From Bacteroidota bacterium (GTDB taxonomy: Bacteria; Bacteroidota; Bacteroidia; B-17B0; Aurantibacillaceae): 64,000 bases of DNA. The notes beneath the pieces were generated by a model. It did no database searches. It had not been told where the DNA came from and worked only from the letters and a program-made list of their open reading frames with translations. This document shows, one piece after another, positions 43,062 to 51,090 of this stretch. Each line of letters begins with the position of its first letter. The stretch's first letter is position 1. The stretch covers positions 62,001 to 126,000 of the forward strand of contig JAUXTT010000004.1 of the NCBI GenBank assembly GCA_030684395.1, read 5' to 3'. Both the position numbers and the translations under genes were made by a program.

Positions 43062-43639
43062 TATTGTTCTATTGTGTCGATCACTTTTTGCACCGCCTTT
43101 GGAAAATACTCATACTCCAGTTCGTGTATTTTTTTTGCAACAGTTTCGGGAGTATCATTTTCATTTACTTCACATTTTGCCTGTAAAATAATTTCTCCTT
43201 TATCGTATTCTTCATTCACAAAATGAACGGTGATGCCTGTATGTTTTTCTTTAGCTTCGATCACAGCTTTGTGAACATTCATTCCATACATTCCATGCCC
43301 GCCAAACTTTGGTAATAAAGCAGGATGAATGTTGATGATCTTATTTGGAAATGCTTTTACTAATCCTTCAGGAATTTTTAAAAGAAATCCAGCAAGCACA
43401 ATCAGATCAACTTTTTCAGTTTGCAAAAAATCGATCAGCTGTGCGGTGTAATTGTTTAAACTTGTTTTGGAAATAATCTGCAAGTTCTTTCTGTATTTCT
43501 CGGCTTTGGCAACTATTCCCGCATTTTCATTATTGGTAACAACCACTTTTATTTTAACCTTAGAGGAAGTAGAGAAATAGTTGAAAAGGTTTTCTGCATT
43601 GGTGCCTTCACCCGAAGCAAATACTGCAATATTGATCAT
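43061..43639 (-). CDS. purN: Phosphoribosylglycinamide formyltransferase
   Basis: A 192-residue purine-biosynthesis enzyme that formylates GAR using 10-formyl-tetrahydrofolate. It starts MINIAVFASGEGTNAENL. The folate-binding and catalytic region VLAGFLLKIPEGLVKAF and NIHPALLPKFGGHGMYG carry the family His and Asn. The HTGITVHFVNEEYDKGEII segment with the catalytic Asp is present. The frame remains open for 63 codons upstream but that stretch is translated from repeat DNA, so the ATG at 43639 is chosen. A -7 box ends 3 bp before it. Confidence 0.95.
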   Translation of the reverse strand: MINIAVFASGEGTNAENLFNYFSTSSKVKIKVVVTNNENAGIVAKAEKYRKNLQIISKTSLNNYTAQLIDFLQTEKVDLIVLAGFLLKIPEGLVKAFPNKIINIHPALLPKFGGHGMYGMNVHKAVIEAKEKHTGITVHFVNEEYDKGEIILQAKCEVNENDTPETVAKKIHELEYEYFPKAVQKVIDTIEQ

Positions 43640-43642
43640 GGG

Positions 43643-43650
43643 CAAAGATA
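43643..43650 (-). promoter_or_regulatory. -7 promoter element of purN, 3 bp from the start codon
   Basis: On the minus strand TATCTTTG is followed by CCC and the ATG, the same arrangement as at gmk. No -33 TTG is visible. Confidence 0.5.
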
Positions 43651-43656
43651 AACAAT

Positions 43657-43847
43657 GGCACGCAGATGACGCAGATTTGAGCGGATTAATTATGATGAAA
43701 CTGTTGGAATGAATTAAAATTTTCCCGCAGATAGCACAGATTAACGCGGATTTTTTATTAATACTTTGTGCCCTTTGTGTAAAACCTTTGCGTCCTTTGT
43801 GGTTAAACATCAGCAAAATCATAAACAATCCGCGTCATCTGCGTGCC
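43657..43847. repeat. MITE-like 191-bp element with 16-bp perfect terminal inverted repeats
   Basis: GGCACGCAGATGACGC (43657-43672) and GCGTCATCTGCGTGCC (43832-43847) are exact reverse complements. The interior holds CTTTGTG-type words (43764-43806). It has no coding capacity beyond the spurious purN extension. Its right-end 13-mer GCGTCATCTGCGT recurs in the element at 11,255-11,383. Confidence 0.75.
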
Positions 43848-43894
43848 GTAATGCGCCTTTAGGCTCTGTAAATCATCTGTTTAGCTAAAAAGAC

Positions 43895-43925
43895 TTGACT
43901 TCGCCTCCCGAATGATGTATATTTG
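43895..43925 (+). promoter_or_regulatory. Promoter of queA
   Basis: TTG (43895-43897) and TATATTTG (43918-43925) are 20 bp apart, an excellent match to the Bacteroidota consensus. The leader to the queA ATG would be about 105 nt, unusually long for this window, with no riboswitch-like structure that I can name. Confidence 0.75.
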
Positions 43926-44036
43926 CGCCCTAATAATCCTGTAAGATTATGCAATAAGTCTAAAGGTTACGAATTCTTCGTTTCCTTGCCCGCTTCGGGA
44001 GCCTGATTCCATTAGATTACAGCCTAAAACACATAG

Positions 44037-45086
44037 ATGAAATTATCAGCATTCAAATTTAATTTGCCGAAAGAATTATTGGCAGAACACCCTGCGAAAA
44101 ACCGTGACGAAAGCCGTTTAATGGTTGTAGATCGCAAAACCGGAAAAATTCAACATAAAGTTTTTAAAGACATCATCAACTATTTTGACGATGGGGATGT
44201 AATGTTATTCAATGATACAAAAGTATTTCCTGCTCGTATGTATGGAAACAAAGAAAAGACCGGGGCTAAGATCGAAGTGTTTTTGTTGCGTGAGTTAAAT
44301 GCAGAGAGCCGTTTGTGGGATGTATTGGTTGATCCTGCTAGAAAAATCCGTATCGGTAACAAATTATATTTTGGTGACAATGATGTGTTGGTAGCTGAAG
44401 TTATCGATAACACTACATCTCGTGGAAGAACATTACGTTTCTTATTCGACGGTACTTATGAAGAGTTCCGTAAGTGTTTATACGAAATGGGAGAAACTCC
44501 ACTTCCTAAATACATCAAACGTAAAGTAGAAGATACAGATGCTGATCGTTACCAAACTGTATTCGCTAACCACGAAGGAGCTGTTGCAGCGCCAACTGCA
44601 GGTTTACACTTTAGCCGTGAGTTATTAAAACGTTTGGAAATTAAAGGTGTTGATTTGGAATACTTAACTCTTCACGTTGGATTGGGAACTTTCCGTATGG
44701 TAGAAGTTGAAGATCTTACTAAACATAAAATGGAGTCAGAAGAAGTTATCATTCCTGCAAAAACAGCGGACATGATCAACAAAGCTAAAGACAATAAAAA
44801 ACGTGTTTGTGCTGTTGGAACAACTGTTATGCGTGCAATGGAAACTTCGGTTTCTGTTTCCGGGCATTTAAATCCATATCAGGGTTGGACCAACAAGTTC
44901 ATTTTCCCTCCTTACGATTTTAGCGTTGCAAATTGTATGATCACCAATTTCCACATGCCTGAGTCTACTTTATTGATGATGGTTTCAGCATTTGGTGGTT
45001 ACGATCTTATCATGAAAGCTTACAAAGAAGCGATCAAAGAAAAATACCAATTCTACTCTTATGGAGATGCGATGTTGATCCTTTAA
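44037..45086 (+). CDS. queA: tRNA preQ1 ribosyltransferase-isomerase
   Basis: A 349-residue enzyme that transfers and isomerises the ribosyl part of S-adenosylmethionine to preQ1-tRNA, making epoxyqueuosine. It begins [20 protein letters not shown] and contains the family blocks [42 protein letters not shown] and [18 protein letters not shown]. Length is standard. Its long leader has a good promoter, and a terminator hairpin follows. Confidence 0.97.
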   Translation: MKLSAFKFNLPKELLAEHPAKNRDESRLMVVDRKTGKIQHKVFKDIINYFDDGDVMLFNDTKVFPARMYGNKEKTGAKIEVFLLRELNAESRLWDVLVDPARKIRIGNKLYFGDNDVLVAEVIDNTTSRGRTLRFLFDGTYEEFRKCLYEMGETPLPKYIKRKVEDTDADRYQTVFANHEGAVAAPTAGLHFSRELLKRLEIKGVDLEYLTLHVGLGTFRMVEVEDLTKHKMESEEVIIPAKTADMINKAKDNKKRVCAVGTTVMRAMETSVSVSGHLNPYQGWTNKFIFPPYDFSVANCMITNFHMPESTLLMMVSAFGGYDLIMKAYKEAIKEKYQFYSYGDAMLIL

Positions 45087-45107
45087 GAAGAAGTATTAAT
45101 TATTATG

Positions 45108-45150
45108 AAAAGCCCCGGTCACTGAGCGTAGTCGAAGTGTGGGGCTTTTT
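45108..45150 (+). terminator. Terminator after queA with embedded repeat
   Basis: Stem AAAAGCCCC (45108-45116) and GGGGCTTTT (45141-45149) with a T-run. The loop contains CACTGAGCGTAGTCGAAGTG, itself able to pair at its ends. Confidence 0.8.
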
Positions 45151-45180
45151 GTTTCCAACCTATGGCTTGTGAAATATGTC

Positions 45181-45333
45181 GTCCCTACGGGACTTTGTAG
45201 TTTGCTTGGCTGGTTTATTTACTAATATACCATCCCTAAAGGGATTGTCAATAGTGCAAATGGATTGTCCCAGAGGGACAAAATATTAGTAACAAAGCAA
45301 GTCTTAATTAATAAAGAAGAGCCCCGTAGGGGC
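45181..45333. repeat. Four-hairpin repeat element
   Basis: Hairpins GTCCC-tac-GGGAC (45181-45193), ATCCC-taaa-GGGAT (45232-45245), TTGTCCC-aga-GGGACAA (45265-45281) and GCCCC-gta-GGGGC (45321-45333) lie in 153 bp. An outer pair TTACTAATAT (45219-45228) and ATATTAGTAA (45283-45292) encloses the middle two. The AGA-loop hairpin and its right flank match those at 24.1 and 27.6 kb, with different stems. Confidence 0.75.
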
Positions 45334-45381
45334 GATATATGATTTGGAAAACAAATTAAATGAAGTGTAAGATGTAGTATT

Positions 45382-46290
45382 CTACAATGCAAAAGGCATT
45401 AAATAAAACAGTGGTTGAATGAGCATCAAACCATCGATCACCAGATAATAATAGAAGGCGTGTTTTCCATTATACGCCAACAGAGAAAGCACAGCACACA
45501 AACTTAAAAACACAGCAGCAAATATGATTGGTGTGGTTTCTTTAATGAACAAGCCATACATAATGCCACTTCCGGCTAAGAGAACAATACAGAAGATCTT
45601 AGTGAATATAAGTCCCAGTTTATTTGCATAAGTAAAAACACCATCACGAAAATCTTTGTCGGAATCATTAATGTCAAATACAACGCAAAGTTCTGCAATG
45701 AATAAAAATTTAGCGATCAAAAAGTAAATAGACTCATCACTTACTTTCGAAAACTCCAGTAAAGGAACCAACACACAGCTGATGGCCCAAATGGCAGAGA
45801 TCAAAAAGGGTTTGATGTATCCAAATCTTCTTAAGTTAAATGGCTGCATGTAATAAAGTGTAGAAACAACTTCTGCCCCTATCATAATGTAGATAGAGGT
45901 CCAGCTAAGCCAGTTGCACAAAAAGAGAAGTAATAGTAGCGAGATTAAATTACTTGCAAGAAAAGCATTTCGGTTTTTATCGAGCCACTGTAACCTTTCG
46001 TTTTCATTTGTTGCAGGAAGTGTTTCGTGTTTTACCCAAACCTTATGTTTCATGAAGATTGCAACACGTTGAAAAAATTGCGCGAACAACATGTGCCCTC
46101 TCTGCATATTGTATTGTAGAAAAGTAGAGAGTGTTACAAAAGCTAAATAAGAGATCGTGTTAAAATTAAAAGGCAAATGAAAAAGAAAATAAGTCATTAA
46201 AACCTGTGCAAAGGCACAAATGGCAATGAAGACATTGGCATATACCAAAACCCTATTGAACGAATTATTTATGTAAGCCTTAGTTGCCAA
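45382..46290 (-). CDS. UbiA-like polytopic membrane protein
   Basis: A 302-residue protein with eight or nine hydrophobic segments. The sequence FDINDSDKDFRDG (about residues 195-207) resembles the second Asp-rich motif (D-x-x-x-D) of UbiA-type prenyltransferases and is followed by TYANKLG, like the family's T-x-x-x-x-x-G. The first motif (N-D-x-x-D-x-x-x-D) is not present; the matching place reads LQYNMQRGHM. This may be a divergent family member with altered chemistry or a non-catalytic homologue. It overlaps tatD by 11 bp, so they are cotranscribed. Confidence 0.65.
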   Translation of the reverse strand: MATKAYINNSFNRVLVYANVFIAICAFAQVLMTYFLFHLPFNFNTISYLAFVTLSTFLQYNMQRGHMLFAQFFQRVAIFMKHKVWVKHETLPATNENERLQWLDKNRNAFLASNLISLLLLLFLCNWLSWTSIYIMIGAEVVSTLYYMQPFNLRRFGYIKPFLISAIWAISCVLVPLLEFSKVSDESIYFLIAKFLFIAELCVVFDINDSDKDFRDGVFTYANKLGLIFTKIFCIVLLAGSGIMYGLFIKETTPIIFAAVFLSLCAVLSLLAYNGKHAFYYYLVIDGLMLIQPLFYLMPFAL

Positions 46291-47047
46291 AAATCTCTAT
46301 CGCGTTTTTTGTAGTGATCTCGGCAACTTCTTCCAGAGAAATATTTTTGATGAGTGAAAGTTTTTCAGCTACCAGTTTCACGTAAGAACTTTCGTTACGC
46401 TTTCCTCTGTGTGGAATAGGAGCAAGGTAGGGCGAATCAGTTTCCAAAACGAAATGCTTCATATCTAATTGCTCCACAACTTTATCTAAACCTGAATTTT
46501 TGAAAGTAAGCACTCCGCCAATTCCCAATTTAAATCCACCTAATGCAATTACTTTATCTGCTTGTTCCTTGTTGCCGCTAAAACAATGGAAAATTCCGGC
46601 TGGTAGTTTTTTAAATGAAGAAAGTGCTTCATAGATTTCATCAAACGCTTCCCTGCAATGAATTACAATTGGTAAGTTAAATTCCAGTGCCCAGTTTATT
46701 TGTGTTACTAATGCCTCTTGTTGTTCTTTCAAAAAAGTTTTGTCCCAGTACAGGTCAATTCCAATTTCACCAACTGCAGCAAACTTTCTTTTGTCTAACC
46801 AACTTTTTGCGATAGCCAATTCTTCCTTGTAGTTTTCTTTCACCGAACAAGGATGTAATCCCATCATGGCAAAACAATTTTCAGGGAATTGTTGTTCCAG
46901 TTCCAGCATTCCCGGAATACTTTCGCTATCCACATTGGGCAAATACAATTTGCTGATGTGGTTTGCCAAACATCTTTCTACGGCTTCTTTTCTATCTCCA
47001 TCAAATTCCTCCGAATAAAGATGTGTATGTGTATCAATTAAAATCAT
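46280..47047 (-). CDS. tatD: TatD-family metal-dependent DNase/hydrolase
   Basis: A 255-residue TIM-barrel hydrolase of the TatD family. The metal site has DTHTHLYSEEF at the N-terminus, AVGEIGIDLYWDK with the bridging Glu, IVIHCREAFDEI, GIFHCFSG and VLETDSPYLAPIPHRGKRNE. The ATG at 47047 (MILIDTHTHL) is chosen, removing seven upstream codons (MWGFYLN) that are not conserved. Its stop overlaps the next gene by 11 bp. Confidence 0.95.
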   Translation of the reverse strand: MILIDTHTHLYSEEFDGDRKEAVERCLANHISKLYLPNVDSESIPGMLELEQQFPENCFAMMGLHPCSVKENYKEELAIAKSWLDKRKFAAVGEIGIDLYWDKTFLKEQQEALVTQINWALEFNLPIVIHCREAFDEIYEALSSFKKLPAGIFHCFSGNKEQADKVIALGGFKLGIGGVLTFKNSGLDKVVEQLDMKHFVLETDSPYLAPIPHRGKRNESSYVKLVAEKLSLIKNISLEEVAEITTKNAIEIFGN

Positions 47048-47116
47048 ATTCAAATAAAATCCCCACAAAGTTACTCAATTTACTTCCCCCCTCATAATTG
47101 CTAACACAAGAAAAAT

Positions 47117-47175
47117 CTTTGTGGACCTTTGTGTAATCCCGATAGCTATCGGGATTTGCGTCCTTTGTGGTTAAA
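47117..47175. repeat. CTTTGTG repeat interrupted by the CCCGATAGCTATCGGG palindrome
   Basis: CTTTGTGGACCTTTGTGTAA is followed by the perfect palindrome (47138-47153) and TTTGCGTCCTTTGTGGTTAA. The copy at 43,764-43,806 has the same two flanks joined by AAACC only, so the palindrome appears to sit inside another repeat. Confidence 0.8.
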
Positions 47176-47202
47176 AGCTGATGTCCGCATATTCTAAATT
47201 AC

Positions 47203-47210
47203 TACATTTG
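47203..47210 (+). promoter_or_regulatory. -7 promoter element of the GNAT gene
   Basis: TACATTTG ends 5 bp before the ATG at 47216, another near-leaderless arrangement. No -33 TTG at a usual distance. Confidence 0.45.
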
Positions 47211-47215
47211 TTTCC

Positions 47216-47719
47216 ATGTCTGACACACTGAGTTTTCAATTCGCAAATTTTTCCGACCTCGAAAAAATTGTGAGTACATACAATGCAAGTATTCCTGCGA
47301 AGCTTGCAACTGCTGATCTTGTGCCTGTTTCGATAGAGAGTAAAGTTGCCTGGTTCAATGAACATAACGAAACTACACGCCCTTTATGGTTGGTTCATTC
47401 AGGCGATCAATACATGGGTTGGATCAGTTTCACCAGCTTTTATGGCAGACCGGCATACAACAAAACAGTGGAAGTAAGTATCTATTTGGAGGAAGATGCA
47501 AAAGGAAAAGGCCTGGGTAAATTGTGTTTACAATTTGCAATGGAGGAAGCAAAAAAACGTGAGATCAAAACATTGTTGGGTTTTATCTTCGGGCATAACG
47601 AACCAAGTTTGCGTTTGTTCTATTCTTTAGGCTTCGAAAAATGGGCGAAATTACCTGAAGTAGCCGACATGGAAGGTGTTTGGCGCGACCTCATAATTCT
47701 TGGAAAGAAAGTTGAATAG
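47216..47719 (+). CDS. GNAT N-acetyltransferase (PAT/MnaT-like)
   Basis: A 167-residue acetyltransferase of the phosphinothricin/methionine-sulfoximine type. It has the N-terminal YNASI loop, SKVAWFNEH, and the acetyl-CoA loop (EEDAKGKGLGKLCLQFAM, Q/R-x-x-G-x-G/A type) followed by GHNEPSLRLFYSLGFEKWA and an ending WRDLIILGKK. It is divergent from tatD. The substrate cannot be told. Confidence 0.9.
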   Translation: MSDTLSFQFANFSDLEKIVSTYNASIPAKLATADLVPVSIESKVAWFNEHNETTRPLWLVHSGDQYMGWISFTSFYGRPAYNKTVEVSIYLEEDAKGKGLGKLCLQFAMEEAKKREIKTLLGFIFGHNEPSLRLFYSLGFEKWAKLPEVADMEGVWRDLIILGKKVE

Positions 47720-47809
47720 TTCATTGAGTCGAATAGTTTATTAGTTAAATTTGGGAGACAAATTCGTGATTGTAAAAAATCACAATTGGAAATAAATCAG
47801 AAATTAAAG

Positions 47810-49027
47810 ATGTCAGCATCCAGTATAAAATGTCCTAATTGTGGAACTCAGTTTGAAGCAACCGATGCATTCAGGGATGAAGTGCAACGTGAGTTGAATT
47901 TAAAAGCGAAAGACTGGCAGGCAAAAAAGGAAGAGGAATACCGCAAAAAGGAAGAAGCCTTTCAGAATGAATTGAAAGTTTCATTAGATAAACAAAAGGC
48001 AGATATAGAAGCCGCTATCCGTAAAAACGTTTCCGGTGATTTTGAGAATCAATTGAAAATGCTCAAAGAAGCCGATGAAGAGAATAAAGAAAAACTAAAA
48101 GCTTCCCGTGAAAAAGAATTGGAATTCATGAGGAAAGAAAAGGCTTTCAAGGATAAAGAAGCAGAGTTGGAAATTATTTTACAAAAGAAATTACAGGAAG
48201 AAAGAACTTCTCTTCAGGAGCAAATCCGTAAACAAGAACAAGAGAAAAACGCGATAAAAGAAAACGATTTTCAGTTAAAACAAAAAGAATTCGAGAAGCA
48301 GATAGAAGATCAGAAAAAACTGATCGATGAAATGAAACGCCGCGCAGAGCAGGGCAGTATGCAGTTGCAGGGAGAGGTGCAGGAACTGGCTTTGGAAGAA
48401 TTATTAAGAGGTACATTCCCATTCGATACTATTTCTGAAGTTGGAAAGGGAGTTCGAGGTGCAGATGCAATTCAAACTGTCAGAAATAAACAGGGACAAG
48501 AGTGCGGAAAAATAATTTACGAAAGTAAACGCACTAAAGCGTTCAGTAACGACTGGATAGAAAAATTAAAAGCTGATATGCGTTCGCAGCAAGCTGATGT
48601 AGCTGTGTTGGTTACCGAAGTATTGCCAAAAGATATGGAAGTATTCGGAGAAAAAGACGGAGTTTGGATCTGTCGTTTCTCTGAAGTAAAAGCTTTATCT
48701 TATTTACTACGCGATGGAATTCTGAAAATTTTTGCTGCAACATTATCACAGGAAAACAAAGGTGATAAAATGCATATGTTGTATAATTACCTTACCAGTA
48801 ATGAGTTTTCAGAACAATGGAAAGCTATTCGTGAGGGATTTATGAGCATGAAAATTTCTATACAAAAAGAACGTGATGCCATGGAAAAATTGTGGAAGGC
48901 ACGCGAAAAGCAACTGGAAAAAGTAATGCTGAATGCGGCACACATAAAAGGTTCTGTAGAAGGTATAGCAGGGCAGGATTCAGTAAATTTAAGTTTAACC
49001 GATGATGAAAATTTATTATTAGAATAG
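47810..49027 (+). CDS. DUF2130 coiled-coil protein
   Basis: A 405-residue DUF2130-family protein of unknown function. It begins with a short zinc-ribbon-like motif (IKCPNCGTQFEATDAF; only two cysteines). A long, charged coiled coil follows (about residues 25-190, Lys/Glu/Gln-rich). The globular DUF2130 part then has LEELLRGTFPFDTISEVGKG, GADAIQTVRN and KIIYESKRTKAFSNDWIEKL, which is suggestive of a nuclease-like fold (Glu-x-Lys). The ATG at 47810 is used; a TTG eight codons upstream is less likely. Confidence 0.85.
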   Translation: MSASSIKCPNCGTQFEATDAFRDEVQRELNLKAKDWQAKKEEEYRKKEEAFQNELKVSLDKQKADIEAAIRKNVSGDFENQLKMLKEADEENKEKLKASREKELEFMRKEKAFKDKEAELEIILQKKLQEERTSLQEQIRKQEQEKNAIKENDFQLKQKEFEKQIEDQKKLIDEMKRRAEQGSMQLQGEVQELALEELLRGTFPFDTISEVGKGVRGADAIQTVRNKQGQECGKIIYESKRTKAFSNDWIEKLKADMRSQQADVAVLVTEVLPKDMEVFGEKDGVWICRFSEVKALSYLLRDGILKIFAATLSQENKGDKMHMLYNYLTSNEFSEQWKAIREGFMSMKISIQKERDAMEKLWKAREKQLEKVMLNAAHIKGSVEGIAGQDSVNLSLTDDENLLLE

Positions 49028-49070
49028 TGACTCTTAAAATAATTTTATAAATAATTAATTTTACTTTTCT

Positions 49071-49122
49071 CTCTGTGTAACTCTCCGCCGCAGCGGATTC
49101 CTCAGTGAGCTCTGTGTTAAAA
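49071..49122. repeat. CTCTGTG-word repeat before rsmI
   Basis: CTCTGTGTAACTCTCCGCCG and CTCAGTGAGCTCTGTGTTAA form a degenerate copy of the CTTTGTG/CTCTGTG repeat family, ending 11 bp before the rsmI ATG. Confidence 0.55.
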
Positions 49123-49132
49123 GTGTTAGAAA

Positions 49133-49837
49133 ATGTCGAAACTTGTTATAGTCCCCACACCTATTGGAAACCTTGAAGACATTACTCTTCGGGCTATTCG
49201 TATTTTAAAAGAATGTGATCTTATCCTTGCTGAAGATACAAGAACAAGCAGTCATTTGCTAAAGCACTTAGAGATTCACAAACCGCTTAAATCATATCAT
49301 CAGCACAACGAACATAAAATTCTGGAAGAACTGATTACTGATTTGCAACAAGGAAAAAAAATTGTTTTAATCTCCGATGCAGGAACTCCTGCAATTTCGG
49401 ATCCCGGATTTTTATTGGTTCGCGAGTGTTTACGAAACGGAATTGAAGTGGAGACATTGCCCGGAGCAACAGCATTTGTACCCGCTTTGGTTAATTCGGG
49501 CTTTCCATGTAATGAGTTTGTTTTTATGGGATTTCTTCCACAAAAAAAAGGAAGATTCACCAAATGGCAACAACTTAAAGATGAAGAACGTACTTTTATT
49601 TTGTATGAATCCCCTTACCGTTTAATAAAATTACTGGAAGAGATAAAAGATAATTTAGGTGAGCAGCGCAGAGTTTCTGTTTCTCGCGAACTCTCAAAAA
49701 TGTTTGAAGAAAATAAACGCGGAACAGTAGTTGAAGTATTGGAGCATTTTAAAAAGAAAACCATTAAAGGGGAGATCGTAGTTGTAGTAGAAGGTAAATC
49801 TGAAAACAAACATGAAGATGTCGAAGAAGAAGCTTAG
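49133..49837 (+). CDS. rsmI: 16S rRNA (cytidine-1402) 2'-O-methyltransferase
   Basis: A 234-residue tetrapyrrole-methylase-fold enzyme that methylates the ribose of C1402 in 16S rRNA. The start is MSKLVIVPTPIGNLEDITLRA. LAEDTRTSSHLLKHLEI, VLISDAGTPAISDPG and PGATAFVPALVNSGFP are family signatures, and ILYESPYRLIKLLEE follows. The C-terminus is acidic and overlaps the corA start by 26 bp. Confidence 0.96.
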   Translation: MSKLVIVPTPIGNLEDITLRAIRILKECDLILAEDTRTSSHLLKHLEIHKPLKSYHQHNEHKILEELITDLQQGKKIVLISDAGTPAISDPGFLLVRECLRNGIEVETLPGATAFVPALVNSGFPCNEFVFMGFLPQKKGRFTKWQQLKDEERTFILYESPYRLIKLLEEIKDNLGEQRRVSVSRELSKMFEENKRGTVVEVLEHFKKKTIKGEIVVVVEGKSENKHEDVEEEA

Positions 49838-50882
49838 AAACCACAAGAAACACAACGTGGGAGCACCTCCCGGTGAGCTGTATTACTCAGGTGATGTTAC
49901 TGAGAACAAGGTAAAACTTACACTTATTCAATACAACGAATCGGAGTATTTTGAGGCAGAATATTTTGATGTACAAACCATGTATAAAGCCGTTAAACCG
50001 GATTTGATAAAATGGATTAATGTGGATGGTATACATCGAATCGAGATCATTGAAGAAATTGGAAAATTGTATAGCATACATCCACTTACACAGGAAGACA
50101 TTGTTCATGTGGAGTCGCGGCCAAAGTTTGAAGAATACTCAAGATACGTTGTTTCCATTCTTCAGATGTTATATTACGATTCAGGGGTTAGACATGAGCA
50201 TTTGGGAATAGTTTTATTTGAAGATACGGTAATTTCTTTTCAGGAGCCAAGCGGAGGTGATGCTTTCGATCTGATAAGAGCAAGACTTCGTGAGTGTAAG
50301 GGAAGAGTGAGAAAAATGGGACCGGATTACCTTGCTTATGCTTTGGTGGATGCCGTTGTGGATCATTACTTTTTTGTGATCGAAAAACTGGGAGAAAAGA
50401 TAGAAGCTTTGGATGAAACCATCATCAATAATACAAACGGAGATGCTCTTCAAAATATACACGAATTAAAACGGGAAGTATTGTTGGTGCGTAAACTGAT
50501 TTGGCCGGTAAGAGAGATGATATTGAATATGATGCGTAGTGATACCGGCTTAATTGCGGAAACAAATACTATTTACTTGCGTGACGTGCATGACCACATC
50601 AACAGGGTTAACGATACCATTGAACAATACCGGGAGACATTAAACAGTATCATGGAAGTTCACCTTTCCAATAACGCAAATAAGATGAATGAGGTGATGA
50701 AAGCACTTACCATTATTTCAGCAATCTTCATTCCGGTTACCTTTATTGCAGGTGTTTATGGGATGAATTTCGATTACATGCCCGAATTAAGATCTCCTTA
50801 TGGGTATTGGATTACCATTGGAATTATGTTTGTTTTAATGATAAGTATGGGCATCTATTTTAAGAGCAAAAAGTGGTGGTAA
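49812..50882 (+). CDS. corA: CorA-family magnesium/cobalt transporter
   Basis: A 356-residue pentameric cation channel of the inner membrane. A long cytoplasmic N-terminal domain and helical stalk precede two C-terminal membrane helices (ALTIISAIFIPVTFIAGVY and WITIGIMFVLMISMGIYF). The ion-selectivity motif Gly-Met-Asn lies in VYGMNFDYMPEL (about residues 315-326), and the positively charged C-terminus ends KSKKWW. The start MKMSKKKLRNHKK overlaps rsmI; an internal ATG (MSKKK) is two codons later. Confidence 0.95.
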   Translation: MKMSKKKLRNHKKHNVGAPPGELYYSGDVTENKVKLTLIQYNESEYFEAEYFDVQTMYKAVKPDLIKWINVDGIHRIEIIEEIGKLYSIHPLTQEDIVHVESRPKFEEYSRYVVSILQMLYYDSGVRHEHLGIVLFEDTVISFQEPSGGDAFDLIRARLRECKGRVRKMGPDYLAYALVDAVVDHYFFVIEKLGEKIEALDETIINNTNGDALQNIHELKREVLLVRKLIWPVREMILNMMRSDTGLIAETNTIYLRDVHDHINRVNDTIEQYRETLNSIMEVHLSNNANKMNEVMKALTIISAIFIPVTFIAGVYGMNFDYMPELRSPYGYWITIGIMFVLMISMGIYFKSKKWW

Positions 50883-50899
50883 AACCCAAATCTTTTCCA

Positions 50900-51002
50900 A
50901 CCATATAAGGCATGTAAGGACATTGAAGGCAAAACCAAATGTCAACATAATTTACTTTTCACCTTCACTAAGCTTATATGAACTTAAATGCCTCATATGG
51001 TT
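50900..51002. repeat. AACCATATAAGGCAT foldback element
   Basis: Left end AACCATATAAGGCATGTAAG and right end CTTAAATGCCTCATATGGTT form an imperfect 20-bp inverted repeat 103 bp long overall. CAACCATATAAGGCATGTAA continues to a 22-bp exact match (inverted) at 63,592-63,613. GTTCATATAAG also occurs in both places. Confidence 0.75.
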
Positions 51003-51090
51003 CTATTTACTCCACCATTTCACACACATCATTCGGTCTGAGAAAAGCCTCGACTTTTTTTAAACTTAAAATCTGTTAAAACCGGAATTA

